A stretch of DNA of 5,822 nucleotides, from the NCBI GenBank assembly GCA_009885905.1, contig VFJU01000187.1, forward strand, positions 1 to 5,822, in the 5' to 3' direction. A program made the translations under genes and the position numbers. Of this stretch, positions 1 to 5,822 are shown one piece after another (the stretch's first letter is position 1; the number at the start of each line of letters is the position of its first letter). The DNA is from Verrucomicrobiota bacterium (lineage in GTDB: Bacteria > Verrucomicrobiota > Verrucomicrobiia > Verrucomicrobiales > Akkermansiaceae). The notes beneath the pieces are model-generated. The model was not told the origin of the DNA. It was given only the letters and a program-made list of their open reading frames with translations, and searched no databases.

Positions 1-713
1 CCCATAAAGCAGGGATCACATTGGATTGGAACCGCACCTGTGCGATTGATCTCGCAACCAAAGGCTCAGGAAAAAGCGTCGTCGAAGCAGTCCGCACCTC
101 CGTGGATCCTAAGGTGATAGATTGCCCAAATCCTGCGTCTGGTCGTTCCACGATTGACGGCGTTGCGAAAGATGGAATCCAAGTAAAAGTTAGAGCTCGG
201 GTTACCGTACGAACCAATTTGGATCGTTTCGTGGGCGGCGCGAAGGAAGAAACCATCATCGCTCGGGTCGGTGAGGGGATTGTTACTACGATTGGATCGG
301 CAGAAAGTTATAAAACTGTGTTAGAGTCACCAGATTCGATTTCGAAAGTGGTTTTGCACCGCGGCCTGGACGTGGGGACGGCTTTTGAGATTCTTTCCAT
401 CGACATCGCGGATGTCGATGTTGGTGAGAATGTTGGAGCCCAACTGCAAGAGGCACAAGCCGAGGCCAATAAAAATATGGCCCAAGCCCAAGCCGAGATC
501 CGCAGGGCGGCAGCGGTAGCGCTGGAGCAGGAAATGGTTGCCCGAGTTGCTGAAATGAAAGCGAAAGTGGTCGAGGCTGAAGCACAGGTCCCACTGGCGA
601 TCGCAGAAGCATTCCGCAGCGGGCGACTTGGCGTGATGGATTTTTACAAGATGGAAAACGTCAAGGCCGACACTCAAATGCGGACGAATATTTCAAAACC
701 GGATGGCGCCTGA
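1..713 (+). CDS. floA: Flotillin-like protein FloA, 3' part (5' end outside window)
   Basis: FloA is a bacterial flotillin that sits in the inner membrane through an N-terminal hydrophobic segment and oligomerises on the cytoplasmic side to organise membrane microdomains. The reading frame is open from base 3 and gives 236 residues. Against the roughly 330-residue family length, about 95-100 N-terminal residues, including the membrane segment, lie upstream of the window. Strong FloA signatures are [34 protein letters not shown], and a final [18 protein letters not shown] stretch. Bases 438-613 encode an Ala/Glu/Gln-rich coiled coil typical of flotillins. Compared with the Bacillus form recalled from memory, there are two short insertions, around TKGSGKS (bases 57-77) and NPASGRST (bases 129-152). 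These match the verrucomicrobial version as I remember it. The TTG at 21 lies inside the conserved domain and is not the real start. The next gene follows after 22 bases, suggesting co-transcription. Confidence 0.96.
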   Translation, partial: HKAGITLDWNRTCAIDLATKGSGKSVVEAVRTSVDPKVIDCPNPASGRSTIDGVAKDGIQVKVRARVTVRTNLDRFVGGAKEETIIARVGEGIVTTIGSAESYKTVLESPDSISKVVLHRGLDVGTAFEILSIDIADVDVGENVGAQLQEAQAEANKNMAQAQAEIRRAAAVALEQEMVARVAEMKAKVVEAEAQVPLAIAEAFRSGRLGVMDFYKMENVKADTQMRTNISKPDGA

Positions 714-735
714 TTAATCATTACGATATTAACTC

Positions 736-1227
736 ATGAATTGGATTCTTGAACATTTTCAAATCATCGCATTGATTGCGCTGGGTGTCGGATCGGTGTT
801 GAAAAGTGTGTTGGATAAAAAGGGTAAACCGCAGAGGGAGCAGGAGGACAATGGTTCCGAAGAGGTTTTCGCCCCCGATGAAGTGGTTAATAGACCGCCG
901 CTCCCAGATTATGTAGGACAAGAAGCGCTACAGCGTGTGCCCCCGCCGTTGCGGGAACCGGGATATGATGCTGCGGTGGCCGACGAGGCAGCCAAGGCGC
1001 TTAAACACCAACAAGATCTCGCGGATAAGTTGCAAAAACTGCGAGATAACAAGGCTACCACCACGGGTGGCGCGGCAGCCACAAGGGCACGTGTAATGTC
1101 CAAAGGATCCAAGATGCCGCACTCAGTGCCGGCACTTACGATCCAGGCTCGCTTGAACAGCCGGCAAGAAGTCCGCGCCGCCTTGGTGATGAGTGAGGTT
1201 CTTGCGCCTCCTGTTGGACTGCGATAA
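736..1227 (+). CDS. Small single-pass membrane protein with conserved-looking C-terminal motif, unknown function
   Basis: This 163-residue protein has no function I can name. Residues 4-22 are a hydrophobic helix followed at once by lysines (K23, K28, K29, K31), which by the positive-inside rule predicts an outside N-terminus and a cytoplasmic tail. The tail holds an acidic segment (36-50), a proline-rich stretch with PPLPDY and PPPLREP (54-76), an Ala/Lys/Gln-rich helix able to form a coiled coil (about 79-105), and a basic linker. It ends in RQEVRAALVMSEVLAPP followed by VGLR (residues 143-163). A similar ending (R-x-A-hydrophobic-x-x-x-E-hydrophobic-L-x-PP) recurs, as far as I recall, in small proteins of Planctomycetes and Verrucomicrobia. 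The gene starts 22 bases after floA with no Shine-Dalgarno sequence, so it is likely in the floA transcript and may partner FloA at the cytoplasmic face; that role is inference. The ATG at 736 is the only start that retains the full membrane helix. Confidence 0.85.
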   Translation: MNWILEHFQIIALIALGVGSVLKSVLDKKGKPQREQEDNGSEEVFAPDEVVNRPPLPDYVGQEALQRVPPPLREPGYDAAVADEAAKALKHQQDLADKLQKLRDNKATTTGGAAATRARVMSKGSKMPHSVPALTIQARLNSRQEVRAALVMSEVLAPPVGLR

Positions 1228-1312
1228 TACTTAAGAAAAATTAATCGACTTGCCGCAATGTCGGAAAGTGCTAGGTTTTTGATGTTATCTTGTAATTCTT
1301 ATTTTATATTTC

Positions 1313-2734
1313 ATGGCTGTTATCATTCAAATATTTCAAATAATTTTATTAATCGTTATCATTCTAACCATTTTTAATGTTATTATTTTCGTACACGAAC
1401 TGGGTCATTTTTTGGCGGCCAAGTGGTGCGGATTAAAAATTGAGCGTTTTCAAATCTGGTTTGGCACACCCATTTGGAAGAAGCAGATCAATGGTGTCCA
1501 ATATGGACTAGGCTGGATTCCTGCGGGTGGCTTTGTTGCACTTCCTCAGATGGCACCGATGATAGCTCTGGAAGGAGGGAGTAAAGAAGATCAACCACTG
1601 CCCCCAATCACGCCGTTAGATAAAATCATCGTTGCATTTGCCGGACCACTTTTCTCGATGGCATTAGCTTTTCTTTCCGCGTTGGTGGTTTGGGGAGTTG
1701 GAAAGCCCAAAGATTTCATCCCATCCCAAGTCATTGGCGAAGTTGTAGTCAATAGCCCAGCTGATAAGGCCGGCCTGCTTTCTGGTGACAAGATTGTCCA
1801 AATCAATGGCAAGAAGGTCGATGGATTCGCGGGCTCATTGGATAGCATCACAGAAGGAATTATTCTTAGTAAAGGAAAGCAGATCGAATTTACCGTCGAA
1901 CGACCGGGTGTAACCACTCCATTGAAGCTGGTTTCCGAGTTTGAAACCGAAAAGACGAAGTGGTATCAGCGCGGAGGACTGCGCCAAGTGGGTATCGGCC
2001 CAGAGATCGAAAATATCGAGATCGGAGAGATCATCAAAGGCAGCCCGGCGGCAAAAGCTGGAATGAAAAAAGGAGACGTGCTCGTATCGATGGATGGGAA
2101 ATCGTTTATCGATAGCTCTAAAGTGATAGGATATGTTAGATCAATCGGGTTAAAGCCAATCGACATTTTAATTTCTCGAGAGGGTAAAAAGTTAAATTTC
2201 ACCGTGGCTCCGTTGGTTCCTCAGTCACCACCTGACACGCCACCGATGTTAGGTATACGCTATTACGATTCCCCCTCCCAAAGCCAAGGCATTGTGCACC
2301 CGGGACCATTTAAGCAGATCGGAGACAGTTTACGGATGATGTGGATCACGATCGAGAGTGTGGCTGCCCCAGACTCCAGTATCGGAGTGGGTCATCTCAG
2401 TGGCCCAGTCGGTATTGCTACGCTCCAATATCAGCTCTTGCAAATGGATGACGGATGGAGGCGCATTCTTGCGTTTATGGTTCTTTTCAACGTTAATCTT
2501 GCCGTTCTCAACATGATGCCATTTCCGGTTCTTGATGGCGGTCACATTGTTCTGGCGATTTTGGAAAAAATCTTTGGTCGCCCCGTGAGGGCGAAGCCGC
2601 TGGAAATTCTTCAGACCGTTTGCGCACTCGCACTGATTTCCCTGATGCTATTTGTCACCAGCAAAGATATCGGTGATAAGTTTGGCCACAACACACCCCA
2701 GAATCAGGAAGTCATATTCCCACCCAACGGATAA
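1313..2734 (+). CDS. rseP: RseP-type site-2 zinc metalloprotease (M50), two PDZ domains
   Basis: Intramembrane protease of the RseP/site-2 family, which cleaves transmembrane substrates such as anti-sigma factors or leftover signal peptides in regulated intramembrane proteolysis. The protein is 473 residues, close to the usual 420-460. Order: first membrane helix (about 3-27) leading into the zinc motif HELGH (28-32, catalytic Glu29); a loop with PAGGFVALPQMAPM; second helix with AGPLFSM (about 105-130); PDZ 1 (about 137-215, with SPADKAGLLSGD); PDZ 2 (about 230-295, with SPAAKAGMKKGD); third helix (386-402) running into NMMPFPVLDGGH, where Asp408 is the third zinc ligand; fourth helix (432-453); short polar tail. 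All expected catalytic residues are present, so it should be active. The ATG at 1313 gives the usual short lead before HELGH. No Shine-Dalgarno is visible; the start is embedded in very AT-rich DNA. dxr, cdsA or bamA, frequent neighbours of rseP, are not adjacent here. No anti-sigma substrate is visible in the window. Confidence 0.97.
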   Translation: MAVIIQIFQIILLIVIILTIFNVIIFVHELGHFLAAKWCGLKIERFQIWFGTPIWKKQINGVQYGLGWIPAGGFVALPQMAPMIALEGGSKEDQPLPPITPLDKIIVAFAGPLFSMALAFLSALVVWGVGKPKDFIPSQVIGEVVVNSPADKAGLLSGDKIVQINGKKVDGFAGSLDSITEGIILSKGKQIEFTVERPGVTTPLKLVSEFETEKTKWYQRGGLRQVGIGPEIENIEIGEIIKGSPAAKAGMKKGDVLVSMDGKSFIDSSKVIGYVRSIGLKPIDILISREGKKLNFTVAPLVPQSPPDTPPMLGIRYYDSPSQSQGIVHPGPFKQIGDSLRMMWITIESVAAPDSSIGVGHLSGPVGIATLQYQLLQMDDGWRRILAFMVLFNVNLAVLNMMPFPVLDGGHIVLAILEKIFGRPVRAKPLEILQTVCALALISLMLFVTSKDIGDKFGHNTPQNQEVIFPPNG

Positions 2735-2749
2735 GACCACTGAAAGCTA

Positions 2750-2781
2750 GGGCAGGGGATATCAAAGAGAAAATCCTGCCC
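2750..2781 (+). other. Inverted repeat / stem-loop after rseP
   Basis: GGGCAGG (2750-2756) is an exact inverted repeat of CCTGCCC (2775-2781), with an 18-base A-rich loop. It starts 16 bases after the rseP stop. No T-run follows, so it is not a standard intrinsic terminator; it could protect the 3' end of the mRNA or weakly end the rseP transcript. The rest of the 2735-2838 gap holds only the candidate promoter. Confidence 0.35.
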
Positions 2782-2803
2782 AAGTACTCAAAATCCCATC
2801 AGA

Positions 2804-2832
2804 TTGACAAGGTGAACGGTGGGTAGCATCTT
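2804..2832 (+). promoter_or_regulatory. Candidate sigma70-type promoter for the TPR/pseudokinase gene pair
   Basis: A perfect TTGACA -35 hexamer (2804-2809) is followed after 17 bases by CATCTT (2827-2832), which matches the -10 consensus at only three of six positions. Transcription from it would begin at about the GTG start at 2839, giving a leaderless or nearly leaderless mRNA. This is compatible with the missing Shine-Dalgarno. The weak -10 keeps confidence low. Confidence 0.3.
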
Positions 2833-2838
2833 CAGCGC

Positions 2839-3936
2839 GTGGTGCTCAAAAGTACAAAACCCACCTCATTTCCAAGGCCACCGGTTTTTTTACTATCCTG
2901 TTGGTTACTGGCTTTGATGGCGCTCGTTCAACTGCTGATTGCTGGGCTAGCATTGGCAACGAGGTTTGAGGAATCGCGAGGCGTCAAAATTGTCATTAAG
3001 GAAGTTCCTAAATGGATCGCGATTCGCACCCCGGCGCCCGGTCCTGCTCGGGAAGATCGCGCCTACGCGCCCTCTGTCGTTTCAAGCCCGCCACCACCAT
3101 CTTCAACGCCTGATCCAACGCCAATTAGTGTCCCTCGAGTGAGCGACCCACGTGCCGAGCACTTGGTCAAAGAAGGACAAAAAGCCCGGGTCGCCGGCGA
3201 CATGGGTCTGGCAATTGTCAAGTTGACCGAGGCGCAAAATAAATCACCCAATGACCCAACCGTGCTTTACGAACTTGGTCTAATTCATGAGCAGATGGGA
3301 GTTTTCGACACCGCGGGTGTTTATTACGAAAAGGTCTTTCACCTCGGGATTTCGGGTGCGGGCTCGCTTTACAGTCTCGCCGCGAGTAAGTTACGTGAAG
3401 GGATTCAAAAGCCGGATGCGATGGTCGGTAAGTTAGCATTGGGGAGAGTGCAAATTTTTAAGGATTTAAAAAATGAGAGTGAACAGCGGGTGGTACTAAC
3501 CATCCCTGTTCAAAAATCACCCGACGGTGAGATCGATGTCGCTGAAATGGGGATTTCAGTGATCTTTTTTAATAAAACATCAAAAGGTGAAATCGTTCAG
3601 CTTGAGGATAATTCTTGGGTGACTGAGCAATGGGCGTCCTTGCCATTTGATTGGAACGGAGGGGAAGAAAGTTTGAGAATGACCTACCGAATTCCTAACC
3701 AAGACAGCCAGACAGAACACTTATTTGGTGGCCGTACGTACTACGGACAAGTGGTATCTTTGCTTTATAAGGGAGAGATTCTCGATGTCCAGGCATGGCC
3801 ACGTGACCTTGCCGCCAAAATCCCAAGCGCCCCTAACTCGGGCAAGGGCGATCCACTTCTACCAGAATTCCAAGACGTGCTTCCCCCTGAGTTTGATCCT
3901 AATCTACCGCTTCTCCCACCTCTTCCTAGTAAGTGA
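2839..3936 (+). CDS. Membrane-anchored TPR protein with uncharacterised C-terminal domain
   Basis: A 365-residue envelope protein with no assigned function. A basic N-terminus (K4, K7, R13) precedes a membrane helix or uncleaved signal anchor (about 16-40), placing the rest in the periplasm. A proline-rich linker follows (about 64-105, with four consecutive prolines at 84-87). Residues 106-173 form two tetratricopeptide repeats, recognisable from AGDMGLAIVKLTEA and LYELGLIHEQMGVFDTAGVYYEKV. TPRs mediate protein-protein contacts. Residues about 195-330 form a beta-rich domain beginning LALGRVQIFKDLKNESEQ, which I associate with Verrucomicrobia but cannot name. The tail is again proline-rich (about 342-365). 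The frame opens just after the in-frame TAG at 2824, so only the GTG codons at 2839 or 2842 can retain the membrane segment. No Shine-Dalgarno is evident. The next gene begins 13 bases after its stop, so the two products are probably made together and may form a complex (inference). Confidence 0.9.
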   Translation: MVLKSTKPTSFPRPPVFLLSCWLLALMALVQLLIAGLALATRFEESRGVKIVIKEVPKWIAIRTPAPGPAREDRAYAPSVVSSPPPPSSTPDPTPISVPRVSDPRAEHLVKEGQKARVAGDMGLAIVKLTEAQNKSPNDPTVLYELGLIHEQMGVFDTAGVYYEKVFHLGISGAGSLYSLAASKLREGIQKPDAMVGKLALGRVQIFKDLKNESEQRVVLTIPVQKSPDGEIDVAEMGISVIFFNKTSKGEIVQLEDNSWVTEQWASLPFDWNGGEESLRMTYRIPNQDSQTEHLFGGRTYYGQVVSLLYKGEILDVQAWPRDLAAKIPSAPNSGKGDPLLPEFQDVLPPEFDPNLPLLPPLPSK

Positions 3937-3949
3937 TTTTCGAATTAAG

Positions 3950-5443
3950 ATGAAACTATCTAACGAAAATCAACCATTAGGTGATTATATCCTTACGCAT
4001 CTAATTGCTAAAAATAGCTTATCAAACACTTGGCTTGCAGAGCAGACTTCAGTTACTCGCAGGGTTCTTGTCGATGAACTTAGACCCGAGTGTTTCGATA
4101 AAAGAGAAAATTTTCTAGCAGAAGTTCGGACGAAGGCAGCCGTGGATCACCCCTCAGTGGCTTCGGTCTATGAAGCGAGTTTGGAGACGGAGCGATGCTA
4201 CTTTGCTTATGAGTTTCTACCTGGCACTGATCTTGAAACGTGCGAAAAAAACCGCCGGTATTTCCAACCCGCTCAGCTCAATCTGATTCTACGTAAGATT
4301 TCTGAAGCTGAAATTTATCATGAATCTTCGGGTCATGCGACTTCACCGCTAGAATTGAATGCGGTGTTTGTGGATACTCAAGCAGTGGTTCGATTAAAAA
4401 ATCTAACGACATATGGTGACCGCCGTGATGATGAATCCGCCCGAGACATTTTATTTCTAGGCGCTTCACTGGTGCCACTTGTTGCGATAAATCAACCAGG
4501 CAGTACCCGTCTTCTTACCTTACTGAGTTGGATGCGAGGTGAAGGCCTTGATGCGCCTATCCGTTGGGATCAGGTCCGTGACTATTGTGGTGAAATTGAT
4601 CACCAACTAGCAGAGCTAGGCTCCTCGTTATCGCCGACCAAGCGAGGCAAACGCGCTGTTAGAAATCACTCAGGGCTAAAAATAGCATTAGCTGCGGGAG
4701 TGGTTATTTTTGGAATTGTTGGAATAGCCTACCGACTTCACCCACCTGCGCCGCCGCGCCCGTCTCGCACCCCTTTGCCGGATGCAGTCGCAGTGGTCGC
4801 AGGGAAACATCCATCGCTCACCGGCGTGGATAAGTCTCTGCCCGCTTTTCGTATTTCTGCGAATGAAATAACCATCAGCCAATATGCTGAATTTCTTGAA
4901 ACGCTCGGCATACTCTCCAAGGAAAAGCGCGAACACAGCTTCGACTCAGAGGATCAACCCGCTGAAAAAACGTCTCACGTGCCAACCGACTGGTCAGACC
5001 TTTTGGCCGCCGCTCAAGTAAATGGAATATGGCAAAATCAATCGGTCACGTTAGATTCCCCAGTCGTTGGAGTGGATTGGTGGGACGCTTCAGCCTACGC
5101 GGAGTGGAAAAAAGCCCGCTTGCCCACACAAGAACAATGGATGGCCGCTTTAATCTCGGGCCTCAGAGAGCCCGAAATGTTGCCGAAAGGACCTTGGATT
5201 TCGGTCACCTCCCACGTTGAAGATCGAACTCCGACTGGGATACTTGGAATGGCTGGATCTGTATCGGAATGGACATCTCGCCGAGGCACGAACCCGGCAA
5301 ACCCGCTTGGTGAACCGCTTTGGGTTATCGTGGGCGGATCATACTTAAAGCAGGGTAGTAACGCGCTAACTTGTGAGTGGACGCAGGACAGATCGTTGCG
5401 CCGATCTGACTTAGGTTTTCGTATTGTCTTCGATGGTGAGTAA
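3950..5443 (+). CDS. Pseudokinase - transmembrane helix - SUMF1/FGE-like domain fusion
   Basis: A 497-residue fusion. Residues 11-235 follow the Ser/Thr kinase fold: GDYILTHLIA and NTWLAEQ at the first strands, LVDELRPE where VALKVLRPE is usual, E58 of helix C, a HPSV turn (67-70), and DILFLGASLVPLV late in the domain. Catalytic positions look lost: no Gly-rich loop, Asp42 for the ATP lysine, Ser132 for the HRD aspartate, Asn151 for the DFG aspartate. A basic stretch (KRGKRAVR) precedes a membrane helix (243-261), so the kinase-like half is cytoplasmic and the rest periplasmic. Residues about 297-497 resemble the formylglycine-generating enzyme/SUMF1 fold: EITISQYAEFL, GVDWWDASAYAEW, LPTQEQW, GMAGSVSEW, VGGSY (461-465) and LGFR (488-491). 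Only one cysteine (C475) occurs there, and the CxxxxC catalytic pair of true FGE is absent. The ATG at 3950 is chosen because it sits just before the kinase-like fold; an upstream ATG at 3725 would overlap the previous gene by 212 bases. Confidence 0.92.
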   Translation: MKLSNENQPLGDYILTHLIAKNSLSNTWLAEQTSVTRRVLVDELRPECFDKRENFLAEVRTKAAVDHPSVASVYEASLETERCYFAYEFLPGTDLETCEKNRRYFQPAQLNLILRKISEAEIYHESSGHATSPLELNAVFVDTQAVVRLKNLTTYGDRRDDESARDILFLGASLVPLVAINQPGSTRLLTLLSWMRGEGLDAPIRWDQVRDYCGEIDHQLAELGSSLSPTKRGKRAVRNHSGLKIALAAGVVIFGIVGIAYRLHPPAPPRPSRTPLPDAVAVVAGKHPSLTGVDKSLPAFRISANEITISQYAEFLETLGILSKEKREHSFDSEDQPAEKTSHVPTDWSDLLAAAQVNGIWQNQSVTLDSPVVGVDWWDASAYAEWKKARLPTQEQWMAALISGLREPEMLPKGPWISVTSHVEDRTPTGILGMAGSVSEWTSRRGTNPANPLGEPLWVIVGGSYLKQGSNALTCEWTQDRSLRRSDLGFRIVFDGE

Positions 5444-5461
5444 GTCTCGCTGCATCACCAT

Positions 5462-5487
5462 AGGCTCTGCGTGGAATACGCAAGCTT
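5462..5487 (+). other. Stem-loop between the pseudokinase fusion gene and the M14 gene
   Basis: TGCGT (5468-5472) and ACGCA (5478-5482) pair across a five-base loop GGAAT. After one bulged C (5467), the stem continues as GCT (5464-5466) with AGC (5483-5485), then a G-T wobble and an A-T pair. It lies 18 bases after the stop of the fusion gene. Only three T follow the stem, so it is a poor intrinsic terminator; a 3' mRNA hairpin or an operator are alternatives. It overlaps the alternative GTG start (5471) of the M14 gene. Confidence 0.4.
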
Positions 5488-5521
5488 TGCAAAAGTTATA
5501 GGGATCAGCATTATTACCCTG

Positions 5522-5822
5522 ATGCATGTCGAAATAGATTGGCTGGAGTTTAAAATCGCATTTCGCAAAGCGGCGGAAGCAGCGGGCTTTGTCTCGACTT
5601 TGTTAGTTAAGTTAGACGGCGAGTATTTAGAAGCGTGGGAGCGATCTGGCGGTGGCCCCCGTGTTTATCTTTCGGCGGGAATTCATGGCGATGAGCCAGC
5701 GGGACCATTGGCTTTGTTAGAGTTGTTAAAGAATAATTTTTTTAATTCAGAGTGTCATTGGCTATTGTGCCCGACGCTCAATCCAACTGGACTCTCGGCC
5801 TCCACGCGCGAAAATTCCCACG
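5522..5822 (+). CDS. M14-family zinc carboxypeptidase / AstE-like amidohydrolase, 5' part (runs off window)
   Basis: The first 100 codons of a zinc hydrolase of the M14 carboxypeptidase / succinylglutamate desuccinylase-aspartoacylase superfamily, recognised from LSAGIHGDEPAGPLALLELL, where His55 and Glu58 form the HxxE zinc site, and from CPTLNPTGLSASTREN, the segment that normally leads into the substrate-binding DLNRDF-type motif just beyond the window edge. Members remove a terminal amino acid or acyl group; subgroups act on murein peptides (MpaA-like) or N-acyl amino acids. The third zinc ligand and catalytic Glu lie outside, so the substrate cannot be told. The ATG at 5522 is the best start, though it has no Shine-Dalgarno. 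A GTG at 5471 in the same frame has an AGG six bases upstream and would add 17 residues. The frame is the same as that of the preceding gene, whose TAA at 5441 separates them. No signal peptide is visible from the ATG start, so it is probably cytoplasmic. Confidence 0.9.
   Translation, partial: MHVEIDWLEFKIAFRKAAEAAGFVSTLLVKLDGEYLEAWERSGGGPRVYLSAGIHGDEPAGPLALLELLKNNFFNSECHWLLCPTLNPTGLSASTRENSH

Noticed and set aside
286..677. Minus-strand open frames opposite floA (108 and 116 residues)
   Set aside because: They are antisense shadows of the conserved coiled-coil coding sequence, with no domain-like features.
21..713. TTG at 21 as the true start of floA
   Set aside because: The frame stays open to the window edge, and the SPFH domain is already under way at that point; the gene simply begins upstream.
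711..720. Ten-base perfect palindrome TGATTAATCA spanning the floA stop codon
   Set aside because: Several palindromes of this size are expected by chance in 5.8 kb, and nothing else suggests an operator between two co-directional close genes.
1250..1310. Promoter hexamers before rseP (TTGCCG, TTGATG, TATCTT, TATATT)
   Set aside because: No pair has both reasonable matches and 16-18 base spacing; AT-rich DNA produces such hexamers by chance.
3725..3949. 75-codon N-terminal extension of the pseudokinase fusion starting at an ATG inside the preceding gene
   Set aside because: It overlaps 212 bases of a well-supported gene in another frame. The kinase-like fold begins right after the ATG at 3950, and the extension shows no domain-like pattern.
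5029..5220. 63-residue plus-strand open frame inside the SUMF1-like region
   Set aside because: It lies wholly within a convincing coding region in another frame and shows no recognisable protein pattern.
5487..5515. TTGCAA and ATTATT as a promoter for the M14 gene
   Set aside because: Spacing is 17, but both hexamers match poorly, and the ATG at 5522 would be only a few bases downstream.

Overview
The window is a gene-dense, all-plus-strand stretch of a bacterial chromosome with six genes, two of them cut by the window edges. It most resembles Verrucomicrobia (Opitutae-like). This rests on the verrucomicrobial form of the flotillin FloA with two short insertions, the RseP variant with VALPQMAPM after the first membrane helix, near-complete lack of Shine-Dalgarno sequences, and the pairing of a TPR envelope protein with a kinase-like/SUMF1-like fusion. 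The lineage is inferred from remembered family patterns, not from a search. No RNA gene, insertion sequence, CRISPR array, phage gene or long repeat is visible, and no gap between genes exceeds about 105 bases.

Layout. 1-713: 3' part of floA (membrane-microdomain scaffold). 736-1227: a small single-pass membrane protein of unknown function with a distinctive C-terminal motif, probably co-transcribed with floA. 1313-2734: RseP-type site-2 zinc protease with two PDZ domains. 2839-3936: an inner-membrane-anchored TPR protein with an uncharacterised C-terminal domain. 3950-5443: a fusion of a degenerate Ser/Thr-kinase-like domain, one membrane helix and a formylglycine-generating-enzyme (SUMF1)-like domain. 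5522-end: 5' part of an M14-type zinc carboxypeptidase / succinylglutamate-desuccinylase-like gene.

How they fit together. Every complete product is predicted to be a membrane protein and the theme is the cell envelope. FloA and the small protein after it would both present their soluble parts to the cytoplasm. RseP cuts inside the membrane. The TPR protein and the kinase/SUMF1 fusion are separated by 13 bases and are probably one operon. Charge distribution puts the TPR part and the SUMF1-like part in the periplasm and the kinase-like part in the cytoplasm. The most noteworthy item is this fusion: both of its enzyme folds appear to have lost their catalytic residues, so it looks like a two-sided transmembrane scaffold or sensor and not an enzyme.
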